In this document: piece after piece, positions 10,479 to 24,059 of the stretch
How positions within the stretch are numbered: position 1 is the first letter of the stretch
Layout: each line of letters begins with the position of its first letter
Made by a program: the position numbers and the translations under genes
Assembly: GCA_015039315.1 (NCBI GenBank)
Contig: WIDE01000054.1
Location: 34,750-98,749, forward strand
Direction: 5' to 3'
Length of the DNA stretch: 64,000 bases
Origin: Clavulina sp. PMI_390
Taxonomy: Eukaryota; Basidiomycota; Agaricomycetes; Cantharellales; Hydnaceae
Notes under the pieces: model-generated
The model's input: only the letters and a program-made list of their open reading frames with translations
What the model was told of the DNA's origin: nothing
Database searches by the model: none

Positions 10479-11693
10479 TATGTAGGTTTATTATGTTTGA
10501 TTTAGGGTAAGATATTAAAGGGGGGGGGACGTATGCAAACTCGCATCCAGACTGATGATGCTAGTCATTTTGATAGAAAAACTAGAAGAGACGCCCATTC
10601 CGTTGGCGGTGTTGGGTAAAACAGAGCCTCATGCTCACCATGTGTAGAAAGCAAGGTAATAAAAGATCTTACATCGCCCTAGAAGATGGCGACTCGTAAG
10701 ATCCTGATTTCGGGCGTATCCGTAAGATTGATGTGTGACGAGATGCAAAGAGATGTGGAGTAACAAATTGACCAATGACGAAACCTTGTATCGTTTCCCT
10801 CATAGTCACAATTGATAAGTTCTACGTACACTAGTGAGAACATGACGCCGTATTTACGCTCGTTCTTAGCAGGTGCATGATCAGGTCGCACTATGGTCCA
10901 CAAGGGGTCGTTCTAAGGATAGTCCTGGAACTTCCTAAGAAAAGGTTCGCGTTGCTATGGTGTATATGGGGCAGAGCCAACCGCCGAGCATGCATGGGAA
11001 GGCGAGGACTCTGATATGCAAGATGGCTCACATGACGTCGACTTGAGTCTTCAACTCTTCCAGCTTGAATGAACCGAAATGGATTTAGTTAGCGGGGAAA
11101 TTTTAGATTATGATTGAGAGTAATGAGATGAGAGGGACAAAACATTCTGTCAGCGTTCGAGGGGGACAATGAGACAATGAGAGCATAAGCCAAGTGTGCG
11201 CGAATGGGATTGGGACCGAGGGTTGAGGCGATGCACTTGCAGTCTGCAGATGCGCAGAGCATGCTATTATCGTGAGGCTCAGCGAATAAGGCAACACCAA
11301 GTGTTCGGCTCGGCCCTTGGAAGGTGACACCATTCCCGATAGAGGAAGGTCAAGCACTGGTTGTGCTGGGCGTCAAGGTGGGATTGGCGCGGAGCACCGC
11401 TCCACGCAGGAAGGAGGGTTTGGGGAGTCTGAAACGAGAGGAGAGGATGATGATCAAAGGGTTGAGAGTTACAGCCTGGAGCCGATCAGCACGATGGGAA
11501 AACGAGGGCTCAAGGAGGGAGGGGGAAGAATTATCACAAAACAATGTGATCGCTGGATAGACAAGAACACAAAACAGGAACAGGAAGAAAAAGAAGATAG
11601 GAAAAAAGGCAAGGAAAGGTAGTTTATGAGAGGGAGAGAACAATGCATTATGCATAATTCATGAAGATCTCAGTCGACACTTCCATCATTCAT
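10479..11693. other. Intergenic region, purine-rich on its right side
   Basis: 1.2 kb without a supported gene. It includes a run of nine G near 10520 and a strongly purine-rich part at about 11400-11630 (+ strand), which would be pyrimidine-rich in the leftward PP1 transcript and may be its 3' UTR. Open frames here are low-complexity products of that bias. Confidence 0.4.
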
Positions 11694-13433
<1,740 letters not shown>

Positions 13434-14481
13434 GGCAGTGTTTGAGAGTTGGGTGGTGGGTGGAGTTGAGATCCCGACACGTCGTCAACAAAGCAGTCGT
13501 TCTGAGCGTTGGAACGAGGTTTGCAGTGCATAGTGAGTATCAAGCAGTCGAAAGTAGGGTGAAGGGCAGGGATTTTTTGGGAGCGGGAGTCAAGCCGGAT
13601 GGGCCCAGGCGGCCAGCAGCAAAAAAGGGTGCGCGTGAGAGGGCGTGTCAGTAAAAGAAGGGTGGGAAATACGACGGCCACAAGCTTACCAAAGGAGTAC
13701 TTTTTCAAGACGGAGTGATGTGAGAGTTTTGAGGGAGGGCGGAGACGATGTCAGAACCCGCGAGTGGTGCAACACACAAAGTCCGGTGTGTCAGTGTTTG
13801 TTTAGCAGACGCGTGCCTGGGTAAAGTTGCCCGACAAGGATAAGAGTCAACACGTACGGTGGAATCTAGTCGTGCGCAGAGTCGTTGTCGTCAGTTCTTG
13901 TCGTGGTCGGCGTGTCGATGGATGCTGAGAGTGTGAGGCGTGACGGTTGACGACGATGAGGCTCCTTCGGTCTTTGCCTAGGCGCCCAACCCAGCTGACA
14001 ACCACAGCAACCGCAAAAAGCTGGACGCTCAACACCACCTGGTCCGCTTGTATCTGTCTGTGTTAATTGCTGTTTTTATTTCACTATTTTATCGGCTTTT
14101 CTTTTCATCTCGTTGGCTGCTGGGGTGGCCGCCCTGAACGACGACGTCACATCGGACTGCGCTGCCCTATTCCTGTCACCCGCAAGAAGTTCTAGAGCAT
14201 AAGGGTACATATTTTACGTTACAGGAAGCATTCAGCTCCTTCGAAGAAGCATAGAACCCAGTGATCTCCTCCAGGGCTGATACTACATGCACATCGTAAC
14301 AATGAAGACTGGTATCAAGTGTATGCCAGCCACGATTAGAAATGAATGACCTTTGGCTAAAAGCAAGAAGAGAAGAAGAAAATTGCAATGATGTCGTTTT
14401 GCAGTCGTGAATAAAATCAAGAGCAACGTGCAGTGAAAGCAAAAATAGACACCTCGTAAAAGTATGCAAGTAACAAAGTGC
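13434..14481. other. PP1 upstream region and 3' flank of the PH-domain gene
   Basis: 1 kb holding the PP1 promoter and 5' UTR (pyrimidine-rich stretches on the minus strand) and the 3' end of the next leftward gene. No separate gene is supported. Confidence 0.5.
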
Positions 14482-17400
14482 TCAAGAACCACCTCTCCTC
14501 CCCAATCTTCCAGTACTAGCGCTTGTCGTAGCAGTAGACGTGCTAGCGCCATTCTGGCCCTGCGGCTGATCAGACCGCCGGGTCCTTCGCCGACGCCTTC
14601 GAGGGAGTGGCGGAAGACGAGGCATGGGTCTTTCATCCAAATCGAGCGCTACGTTCGTCGCCGCCTGGAAAGCCTAAACATGGAAGGAACAATGATGATG
14701 AGAAAAAGTATAGGAAGATAGATATCAATAGAGCTCACCTCAATCCAGTTGACAACCCCCATCACGCTCTCTGCTTGCAACAAAAACTGTTCACCCTCTG
14801 CCCTCACACGCATCACATTCCGTCTCTTCAAATAATCGCTACCCAAGCCGCTCTCTGCATGCTGCAGCGAGTACTTGCGCACAAGCGAGTTGCTCCCTTG
14901 GAACGCCTTGTGGAACAGTGATTGCGACGGCGGTGGGGCAGATGAAGAGGATGACGATGAGGGGAGTGAGAGCGTATTTGAACTGAACGAGCTAGAGCCA
15001 CCTCCGGCGGACGAGGAACCGGTAGCAAGGGCAATAGACAGACGCGATGTTCCTCGAACAGGCGGAGCGGACACCTTCTCGCTTCCGTTGTCTTCGTCCA
15101 GCGCACTCGGGGCCAATGAACCCCGGCGGTTTGCAAAAGCAGATGGTGGGGAGGAAGGCGATGAAGGCTCAACCACTGTGATCCCGTGCGACTCGGCACC
15201 CGCTGGTGTCGGGGACGTGGGGGATTGTGACGTCGCTGAGGAACTCATGGTAGCGGAACGAGATGACGCAGAGCGCGACATCCCGCTTGACAACGGGGAT
15301 GTGGGCGAGCTCATCGACACATCTAACGACGAGCGCATTCGAGGATCTCTACCACCAGCTCGTTCTGAGGCGGTTGGAGGCACCGAAATCGACGCAACCG
15401 AATGTGACCCACGATGCCGGAAAGGGGCCAGCCTGCGAGCGAACCCGCCACCATTGCTGCCACTGCTCTGGGTCGACGGAGCGGAAGACGACGGACTCAT
15501 ACCCACACTTGTCGGGGCAGCAGGTGGTGTGGTATTTCCGCGACGATTGCTGGTGCTAGCTGAAGAAGCGGCAGGAGGAGAGCTAGCCTCCCGTTGTCCG
15601 GCAGGCGCGTTCACACCACCTCCATTCCTCGCGGCTCTCCTAGCCTCCTCTTCCTCAATCCTTCGCTGCAGAACAAGCTGTCGGTTGCGCGCATGGACCG
15701 CCATCTCTCTCTCCGCTGTCGCGATCGTCGCTCGCCTGGTCCGCTCACTCATCGCCTCGAGCGGATAATGCACATGTGGGGCAGAGAGGTCAACATCTGC
15801 CTCTGATTCGATGCGCGCCGCATCGGCAGGACGAATGATCCATGGTGAGGCTTTCGGGATGGGCACGCCTTTCCCTTTTTGTCCCGAAGTAGAACAGGCA
15901 AGCGCGGATGTAGAAAGCGATGCGGAAGACGCAGAAGGAGAAGATGACGACGACGATGAAGAGCCGCCTCCCGTCGAGGAAGATGAGGAGAACGTCGAAG
16001 GTGACTTGGATGACCGAGGAAGGATGCCTCGCGCCGCATTCGCAGCTCCGATTGCGGCTGCACCGACACCGACACTTGGGGAGACTTTTGCTCTTACATT
16101 CGTTGTAGAGCTAGTAGAAAATGCGGACGAGGCAGCCGGCACAGCAGCCCATGGAGTCCCATGTGGAGCACCAAGCGTAGCCCCATTCTCAACCCCTTTC
16201 ACGGGAAACCTCCGCGGATCGAGCTTGTACACCCTTAAGCCCGTCCCGTTGAGCACAAAGTAAAACTTTTTCCATGCACGATCCTTGGCCTGCACGCCCG
16301 GGCGCGAAAACTCCATCTTACGCGTGAGCACACCCTCGATGTGCACAGAGCACGAGTAGGGTGGAAGGCGCTCGCGCCCCTCGTCATCACGGGGGCGAGC
16401 AGAGAAGAGCGCACGGTACGACGGTGGGGGAATATCTGCCGTGATGCTTCTTGTTGAGGGGGAGCCAGCGGCGTCTGGAGAAGTGGGGGAATAAGGAGGT
16501 GACATGGAACCAGCTCGAGGGCGACGAATGGTACTCATATCAGGAAGGGACTGTCTCCTTCGAATGGTTCCAGTCCCAGCACCGATCGTAGCCTCCTCGT
16601 TTTTGCTCTCCGACTCGGGCACAGTTGCAGGTTTCGTCTCCGCACCCTGAAACTCGTCAGTAGCAACAGCGCCCATTGCCTTGGAACTTCTTCGGCTCCC
16701 ATTCTTACTACCACCACTACCATTACGCGCGGCCATACTAGTTCTCCTAAGGGAAGGACTAGGTAGATCCGCTGGCAGCGCAGCAGTCGTGACAGGGACA
16801 AGTGTACCTCCCAGAGCTGGCGGCGTACGCACGAGGATGGTCGCACTCGCTCGAGACGACGTCCGTTGGTGTCGACCACCACCTTCAAGGCTTTCTTCCT
16901 CCTCGCCCTCATCCTCATCTTCTTGGGGCTCGTCATTATCTTCGCCGGGAGAGAAGATGGCCGAGATGGAAGGAGGTACACGAGAGGAAGAGGAAGATGA
17001 AGTAGAAGGAGACGCAGCAACATTCGAAGTAGTCCCCGCCCGTGAGGACGACGACGACGAGAGATCGATCATGCTTTTCGAAGCCTGATGGTACATCCGG
17101 GGTCGGATCGTCGACCCGCGAGACTTGATCGTCCCCGCAACGCTTCCGCTGTCGTTATTGTCACCACCATCATTATTGGTGACCTCGTCTGTCGCCGTGC
17201 CTTCTCTTTGATGGCTGGAAGCATCTCTGATCTTCGCATACGACAGTCGTCTTTGCGGCTGAGGCTTGGAGATGGCGGAACCGCTCGGCTGCGGGGGGAT
17301 GGCCTGGAACGAGAAGAAACCGAATAGTGGCACTGGTTAGATGGCATACCGCAAAATCAAAGTAGCACATGAATATAACTAACCTCCTTGGACTCGGTTG

Positions 17401-19807
17401 GCACGTAATCCTCCGCTCGGGGTGTTGACGCCCCATCCGTGCTTGTAATTGAAGACGGGCCTTGTTGCTGGTCCCGACTAGTAGGAAGCGGTACGGAGAA
17501 ATAATCCACACCACCTTGTTGGCTCGATGACGGCTGCACGCCATCCCAACTCCATCCACCAGGCATCGCACCTGCGGACCCAACAGCACGAGGAGTCTGT
17601 TGCCCAGTACTTGCACCAGCGGATGAAGACGTGGACGGGGAGGAGGAGGATGTTGCTGCCCATTGCAAGGCAGCAAGTGACCCAGGTGTCAGAGGTGGCG
17701 GAGCTGGAGATGAAACACTAGCATTGGCACCAGACTTTGCCGTGCTCTTGCCAGCCGCCGCAACAGTAGCCAACCCTCGTCCAAAGCGCGATAGCAAGTT
17801 TGCTGCCGCTCCTCCAGGGGTAGTAGTATTGCTCATGGTAGAGCTCGTGGCTGGTACACCCGACACGGTGCCTTCGTCAGAGCTACCACTATCCATATCC
17901 GCCCCACCATCCTCCTCTTCATCATCATCATCGTCGTCGTCCATATCGAGATCTATATCGTCATCGTCGTCTTCGTCTACGGGGGCGGCAGCACCTGACG
18001 TCGATGAGGAAGAGGGGGGTGCGACAGAGTGGAGCTCGGGCATGGTGCGCTGCATGCGGCGCATCGTATTGCGCTCCGAGGACCGGGGGGGCTACATCAT
18101 CATCAAGTCATCAAGGTTCCACGACATGGGTGGATGTATGCATCCAAGGTTCGAGATGATGGGGTGAGAATAGGTACGGAGACCCAAGAAAGTTCACGAA
18201 TGAATGAACATTTTATGCAGGGATGATCAAGGATGAAGCCAACGGAATAAAAAAAAAAAGCAGTGATAGCACGCCCCCGCGGCGAACCCATACCACACCA
18301 CGAAAACCATAGAATTAGAAGTGCACGATGGGTGGGCGAGAAGGCGCCGAGTTTGGGCAACGCAAGCCGAGCGGGCGGTATGCCCGATAGCATCAGTCAG
18401 AGCAGTACAAGGATTTCCCAGAAAGCAAGCATGACAGCCGTGATTGCAAAACCAACGAGACAAGTTGAGGGGGAGGGTTAGAAAGAGAGAATGTCAGCAT
18501 GTTAATTCATTCATGTGAAAGAGGGAGCTAGTAAGGGGGATGTGCCATGCACAGATTGAGGAAATGAAGGAATGAAATGAATGGAACGGATGAAGAGGAT
18601 GTGTCAAATAGATCGAAGGAGAGAGGGGAGATCTTCGATAAGTTCGTTTGTTGATACGGCCTGGTGATATTTTTTGCCTGAACGCAAAGAAGCACAGGGC
18701 AGCAAAAGAAGAGAACCAAGTGTGCCTGCACACGAACACTTATTGCGACACCAGCGAACAATAGACACGAAAAGGGGGAAGAGCACGACACGAAAGATAA
18801 GATAAGAAAGAGGAGGCAGGGGAACGTACCGGGAGGTGAAGGGTGATATCTGGAAGGGGAGGAAGGACGACGGAGCTGGGTCTGGCGAGGGTGAGTGTGG
18901 GGGAGAGCAGCATATCCGTGGTTCGAGTACGCTGAAGGGTATGGCGGGACATGGTAGCTGTGGATATTTTCGGTCTGAGTTGGGCTGACGAGGAGCCTGC
19001 TGCTCCTGCAGGCGGAGGTGGTGTGAAAAGGTCGATGAGAGGAGGGGACGAGGGGAGTGTGGCTGCGCGTGCGGGGTGGCCATTGACACCAGCAGGCGAC
19101 GGCTGAGCGCGGGGTGGCGAGGAAGAGAGAGGGGATGCTCCATTAGCCATCTCTGTCGGCGCTGACGATAACGGTGAAGTTGTCGTTGTTGTTGCTGCTG
19201 TCTTTGATGCGACGGCAGAGGTCCCCGAAGGAGAAGCAGAAGCTTGGCGGCTATGATAGCCGGAATCTGCGCTGGCGACAGACGATGGCCGTACGCTGAG
19301 GAAGGGGTTGGTGGATGGATTCGTAGGAGGAAGAGGATTTAAAAGGTTTGGATTAGGACTCGGATTCCTGAATGGGTTCTTATCGTTGGGCGATTGGTAT
19401 GTCAATCGGGGTGTGCCAGAGTGAACAGCATTGTCAATCTGCTGTTCTTTTGCGTCACCGCGGTCATCGCCAATGGCAACAGAGGGCACATTATGGGCAG
19501 CCGGTGATACTGTCCGCGAAGGAGGAGACAGTACAAGCTCCGTAGAGGACATGGAGAGTGTTCGTCTGGGAATGCTCGTCGTGCTGCTAGCAGTGATATT
19601 CTTGGCGCGACTGACTGACCCGCTGCTAGTCAGCGATAATCGCCTCCGAAATGTGGCAAATAAGCCCGGGCGGGAGGCTCCACCAGGAAAGGAGCTTGGA
19701 GGAGCAGAGCTGGTGGTGGTGGGAGGAGTCGGATGTGAGATAGAGGGTGGAACGGCCGTCGACTCGGATGAGGCGTGTTTCCGCCTACCCAATAATGACG
19801 CCGGCAT
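14482..19807 (-). CDS. Large Ser-rich PH-domain protein, 1480 aa
   Basis: Four exons, 18830-19807, 17384-18091, 14739-17303 and 14482-14673, all join in phase 0 and total 4443 nt. Much of the protein is Ser/Thr/Pro/Ala-rich and likely disordered and phosphorylated. Residues about 350-400 hold a very acidic run ([20 protein letters not shown]). A pleckstrin-homology fold begins near residue 885 ([32 protein letters not shown]). It is split by an insertion of about 480 low-complexity residues and closes with [20 protein letters not shown] and [22 protein letters not shown] domains bind phosphoinositides or proteins, so a cortical or membrane signalling adaptor is likely. The intron between exons 1 and 2 is 738 nt, unusually long here, so two genes cannot be excluded. 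The phase-0 joint giving [14 protein letters not shown] favours one. Confidence 0.75.
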
Positions 19808-21045
19808 GTCACACGAGAGACAACCTGGTGGGCGGCTGACGGTGTGTGGCGTTCTTCGTCGTGTTCAAGCGTCCCTGTCTGAGTCAAGCTTCAGGTGGAA
19901 CTAAAGACAGGCTGAGGGGCCCATCGACAGTTTTACTTCGGCAGAAGAGGGATCAAGAGGTTTGTTGGAGAGGTAGCTCGGTAGACCATCATATATATTG
20001 TACGCCTCTGTTGAGCATCATCGGCCCTAATTGCATTGCGCTCCTCGACCACGAGGCTCTGACACAAGACCTACTATAATTCCTCTCTCTGCACCGTATC
20101 CACACATCGCTATATACGCTGTCAACACTGCGCTCAGCTTTTTTATCCTTCTCTCTAACACGTCACATCCTCATGACAATGTCCTCTTTGAATCGCCAAC
20201 GAGGGCCTTCGCCTCCCATTACCTCATAAGCCTTTATGAGGGCACATACCCTCCCTCGCTTGGAACACACACTTTCTGTTCTCCCTCTTCCCGTTTTCCT
20301 CCCCCCCCAGGCAAGGTGAAAATAGACTTGCCGGGGAACCGAGGAGGGGACGGCGAGCGAGCGGGCACATACCAAACGACGGCCCGTCATCGCATGCTAA
20401 TATGCATATGGAACAACTCACCGTGGCAGTGATCGAATAGAGTTAGGTCCTGAGTATGTCAGGGTTAGGGTCTAGACGCCGAGGCTCCGAATATAAATAG
20501 ACCAGAGATCCCCCGTCCCGATGATCAAAACCCGTCAGCACTGTGGAGGTTCAGAGCTATGATGTCATACTATAAGGGTATAGGAGGAGCCAAGATTTTA
20601 TGGGGTTCAAAATACCGACTACCGAGCTGCTGCCTCGTTTGATGTTGGCGGATTTAGCGAGTCCGTACCCTTGATTCTTGACGAGAGGGGGAATAAGGTT
20701 GGAACGCTTCGGATATTCCAGGAAGCGACTGATATATTTCAGAAGCATGTGGCCATGACGAGAGACCATCACGTCAAGTCAGCTGGCAGCCCCAAAACTC
20801 CCCTCCTACTACCGAACCAATTGATTACAGCACGAATATTACCAGCTTCGAAGCTGACTCATGCGGCATAGTTCACAGACTTCCTTGGGAAGCTTCTGAC
20901 ACGTTGAATCTCCATGAATTATGCTTGGACTTCTTGTACTTCTCTTTTGACCTCAAGCTTTTTTTTTTTGGATACGACCCGGGCCCGTTCGCCGCTGCAT
21001 TTCCTAATACCATCTGCGCACGCTACCCACCCACTTTAGACTAGT
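19808..21045. other. Upstream region of the PH-domain gene
   Basis: 1.2 kb with the presumed promoter of the leftward PH gene and the 3' flank of the RmlD-like gene. An AT-rich TATATAT stretch lies near 19990. No coding exon or RNA gene is supported. Confidence 0.4.
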
Positions 21046-23058
21046 CTAGCGGCCTTCACGCCCGATCTCTGCCTTCCACCACTCCTCAAACCCTCCCACG
21101 TACATCCCCACCTCTAATGAATCCTGCAAACCCGCAGCCTTCCACTCCTCATCCACCGCAAGGTGACAGTCCTTTGGTCGCCCCACCCCCCCAGGAGGAA
21201 TCACCGGCTCACTTGCATCCGGCACGATGTGGGTGTGCGCAAGCGGAGGTGTGTGCAATGATGCAAGGAGCACACACATTTCGTATTTCGTGTATGGTTC
21301 AGCGGCAGAGAAATGAAGGATGGGCGGGAGACGTGTTGACGCATTTGGGAATTTTTCTGTTAGATGACGGATTGAGTGGGTTCATCAGTGGGTCAATCCA
21401 AACACCCAGAAATACCGTGGATGTGTGGATCAGAAGATAAGAGATAATGCATGTAGATCGAGTGTGGGGCGAACAAGGAACACCACCACACGTCTATCCA
21501 TCTCCGGACCACGGCTTCGCAGGCTCCGAACTCGGATGTGCGGATGTCATCCGTGACTACGATGCACACACCGAACTCCAAGGCGAAAATGGCTTGGTGC
21601 TCAGCTGGACCCGCTCTGGGTCAATGAGATGGTGCGGTCCATATCTGCCCGAATTCAAGCCGCTCGCCTCCTCCTTATTTGCAAAGGGAATACTGCCCGT
21701 CGCGCAGTTTTGATCTCTGAGCATGTGACGAATAGTACTCCGAGATCGCACGAGAACCTCAGCCAGTGCACCGCCCGCCCGTCAGGCAAGCCATGCGCAG
21801 TTCCCTTTTCACACTCCAACAGCCGATCGCTCCTCCAGAGAATCCAGTAAAGGAGGTCTTGGGCCAAGACAATTGTTCAAAAAATGACGTACCAACAAGC
21901 GCGACAAGGTACTTGGCAATGTCCTCAACATTTGTAGGATATCGAGTGGCCCAGTGATCTGCGATAGGCAAATCAGTCAATCCCAGCATGCATCCTTAGA
22001 AGCTGGCACAAGTGAACTATCGGACTAGCTAGCTAACCAAGAAGAGCAGCCCTGACTCGAATAAATGACCAATAACGCACCCATTTTATAAGTCTTTCCA
22101 CTCTGATCTCTAACAATATCCAGCAAGACATTCACCGCAGAATCACTCGGTACGCGAACGGGTCCATACAATACTGGCACCCGCAGTACGATTCTCTGGC
22201 CTGGTTCACTGGACAATACAGCTTGGATAGCTTGCTCACCCGCGAGCTTCGTCTCCCCGTATAGCTGCACGGGGTTAGGTGGTGCGGTGGTGGAGTATGG
22301 TGCTGCGGTGCCGTCAAAGACGTAGTCTGTCGATATATATATCAACGTAAAAGGTTTGATATTGGATGTGCTCCCAGTTGAAAGCTGGGCGAGAAATCCG
22401 GGGACTTCGCCGTTGAGCTAGAGGAGAAGGTAGGGACAGCGGGAAAGGGGATGGGCTAGCTCAGTCGATGGTGAGAGCATATAGGCACGCCAAAGCTCAC
22501 AATTTTGGTTGCGGCAGGGTTCTACGGGGTCACCAAAAGTACATCCGAGTTAGATAGATAAGTGTATTATCGAAAATCCATCCAGCCAAAGATCGAGAAC
22601 ATAGGTAAGAGGGTCAACACCAAGATGATCCATTCAAGGTAAGTTTGATGCACTGCACCTTATCCGCTACGTCTGGGCGACGCTCGGCTGCGCAGTGGAT
22701 AACCCAGTCTGGTGCAAATGAGGAGAAAATAGCTTTGGTCTTTTCATGATCGGTGAGATCGAGGGGTTCGAGCTCGGCGGTCGGGCGAGAATGTGAGAGG
22801 CCTTTGACTATTGTTATAGACCGTCATCCGTAGCAAGGGTTTCCATCATGGCAGGAGCATAATATTTGCTTAGATCCCTGAAACAAACAATGCGCTTCAA
22901 TGGAAATTACGGACCAGTCAGGCCCGAAACGGCTTTGAATGCTTTGTAGATCGCGGCCCCTAGCACACCACTAGCACCTTGGATGTTATGTTCACTTGAG
23001 GTTTATTTTGCGGATTTCTGTAGCAGAATTCAGTACCTGTAATGAGCACCTTTGTCAT
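21046..23058 (-). CDS. RmlD/MAT2B-like NAD(P)-binding protein, 322 aa
   Basis: Seven exons fit exactly: 23037-23058, 22915-22977, 22659-22807, 22501-22521, 22081-22417, 21893-21958 and 21046-21356 (969 nt). The N-terminus MTKVLITGASGVLGAAIY is the Rossmann GxxGxxG loop. Further family marks are DWVIHCAAERRPDVADK, LIYISTDYVFDG and YGETKLAGEQ (catalytic-type Tyr-x-x-x-Lys), then RVPVLYGPV. This is the short-chain dehydrogenase branch that includes dTDP-4-dehydrorhamnose reductase and the regulatory beta subunit of methionine adenosyltransferase. In fungi the MAT2B-like reading is more plausible, but substrate and partner are not shown by sequence. Exon 4 is only 21 nt (NPAATKI). Intron 6 is 536 nt, about ten times longer than the others. 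Confidence 0.9.
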
Positions 23059-24059
23059 AATTGAAGAGCTGTCTAGAGATAAATGGCGGAGGAGGTTGCG
23101 GAAAGGTCACGCCTCTCAATAATGTGACAGCCTCGGGATACACAAGCGACGCAAAAGAATTCCACTTTTCTGATCTTCATTCGAGGAGATTCCCTCACAT
23201 GCATGTAACAAGGAGTGCCAAAATCCGAGCTGGAACTCACGGTTATGTTGTTGATAGTATTCTACGGGGGGCTTTAGCTTCTCCACGCGATGGAGGCGAG
23301 GCTGTCTCGTGTCAATCCACGCTTTGGCTCTTTGCGATGCCTCGTTAGTTGATGAGGCTTTTGGTAGCGGATGATACCACTATTGTTCCTTGTTCTCTCG
23401 GTTTGTACTGAACTTGTTGATTTTATTGTCGTTTGGCTTGCGGTCCATTCTGGAGAGGTCTCCACTTACTTGCAGCTAGAGTCACGACAGGTATATCACT
23501 CGATGGAGCACACCGAGCACCCGGATCGAGGATGGAAAGGGGTCGTAGGAATACGTGGGGCGCTTTTCATATATCAAGTCGACGAACGGCAGCCATACTC
23601 CTTTGGTGACTGCGTCATCCACACGCCTCCAACTCCGATCGTGAAGCGGATCTACTCCTATGGCTTTCATAGATGCAGATTATCGCATGATATTTTAGTG
23701 GGTTTCAAGGGAAAACTGAGCCAGCACAGTCGAGAATTGCTCAAGTATTTGGGTATAAATGTATACAACAAGACTGTAGCTGGAAACCCAGATCCGCCCG
23801 ATGGGAACTGGCTTCGAATCCGAATTATTTATTCACAATCGGCTCAAATATAGCGCACTAAGCTCTCAATAGGCGTTTATATAGTTGCCAAATTCAGGGC
23901 CACCTGCCCCAGCAGCACGCAGGGACCAAACAACACAAGCTCGTTGTCGTCTCGCAAAGCCAACCACCTGGAGGAGACCTCTGGGCACCTAAGCGCCCAT
24001 CGTCACCGCCGACGACTGAGAGCCTCCTTGAACGATACGGATACACTGGGAACACGACT
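23059..24059. other. Divergent upstream region
   Basis: 1 kb between the start of the leftward RmlD-like gene and the start of the rightward KEN-box gene, so it holds both promoters. An open frame at about 23371-23853 has no domain and poor codon pattern. No RNA gene is supported. Confidence 0.4.

Noticed and set aside
14875..15768. Long open frame on the + strand (about 297 codons)
   Set aside because: Antisense shadow of the Ser/Ala-rich PH-domain protein; low-complexity coding DNA often lacks stops on the opposite strand. No start context, domain or splice support.
18140..18165. GGTTCGA string with flanking CATCATC/GATGATG pairing
   Set aside because: No D-arm or A box; lies in an intron and does not fold as a tRNA.
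20460..20472. AGGGTTAGGG telomere-like string
   Set aside because: Only about two units, isolated between ordinary genes; chance occurrence.
23371..23853. 160-codon + strand frame and a TTCGAATCC B-box-like string near 23813
   Set aside because: No family, no codon pattern like neighbours; no matching A box or cloverleaf for a tRNA.
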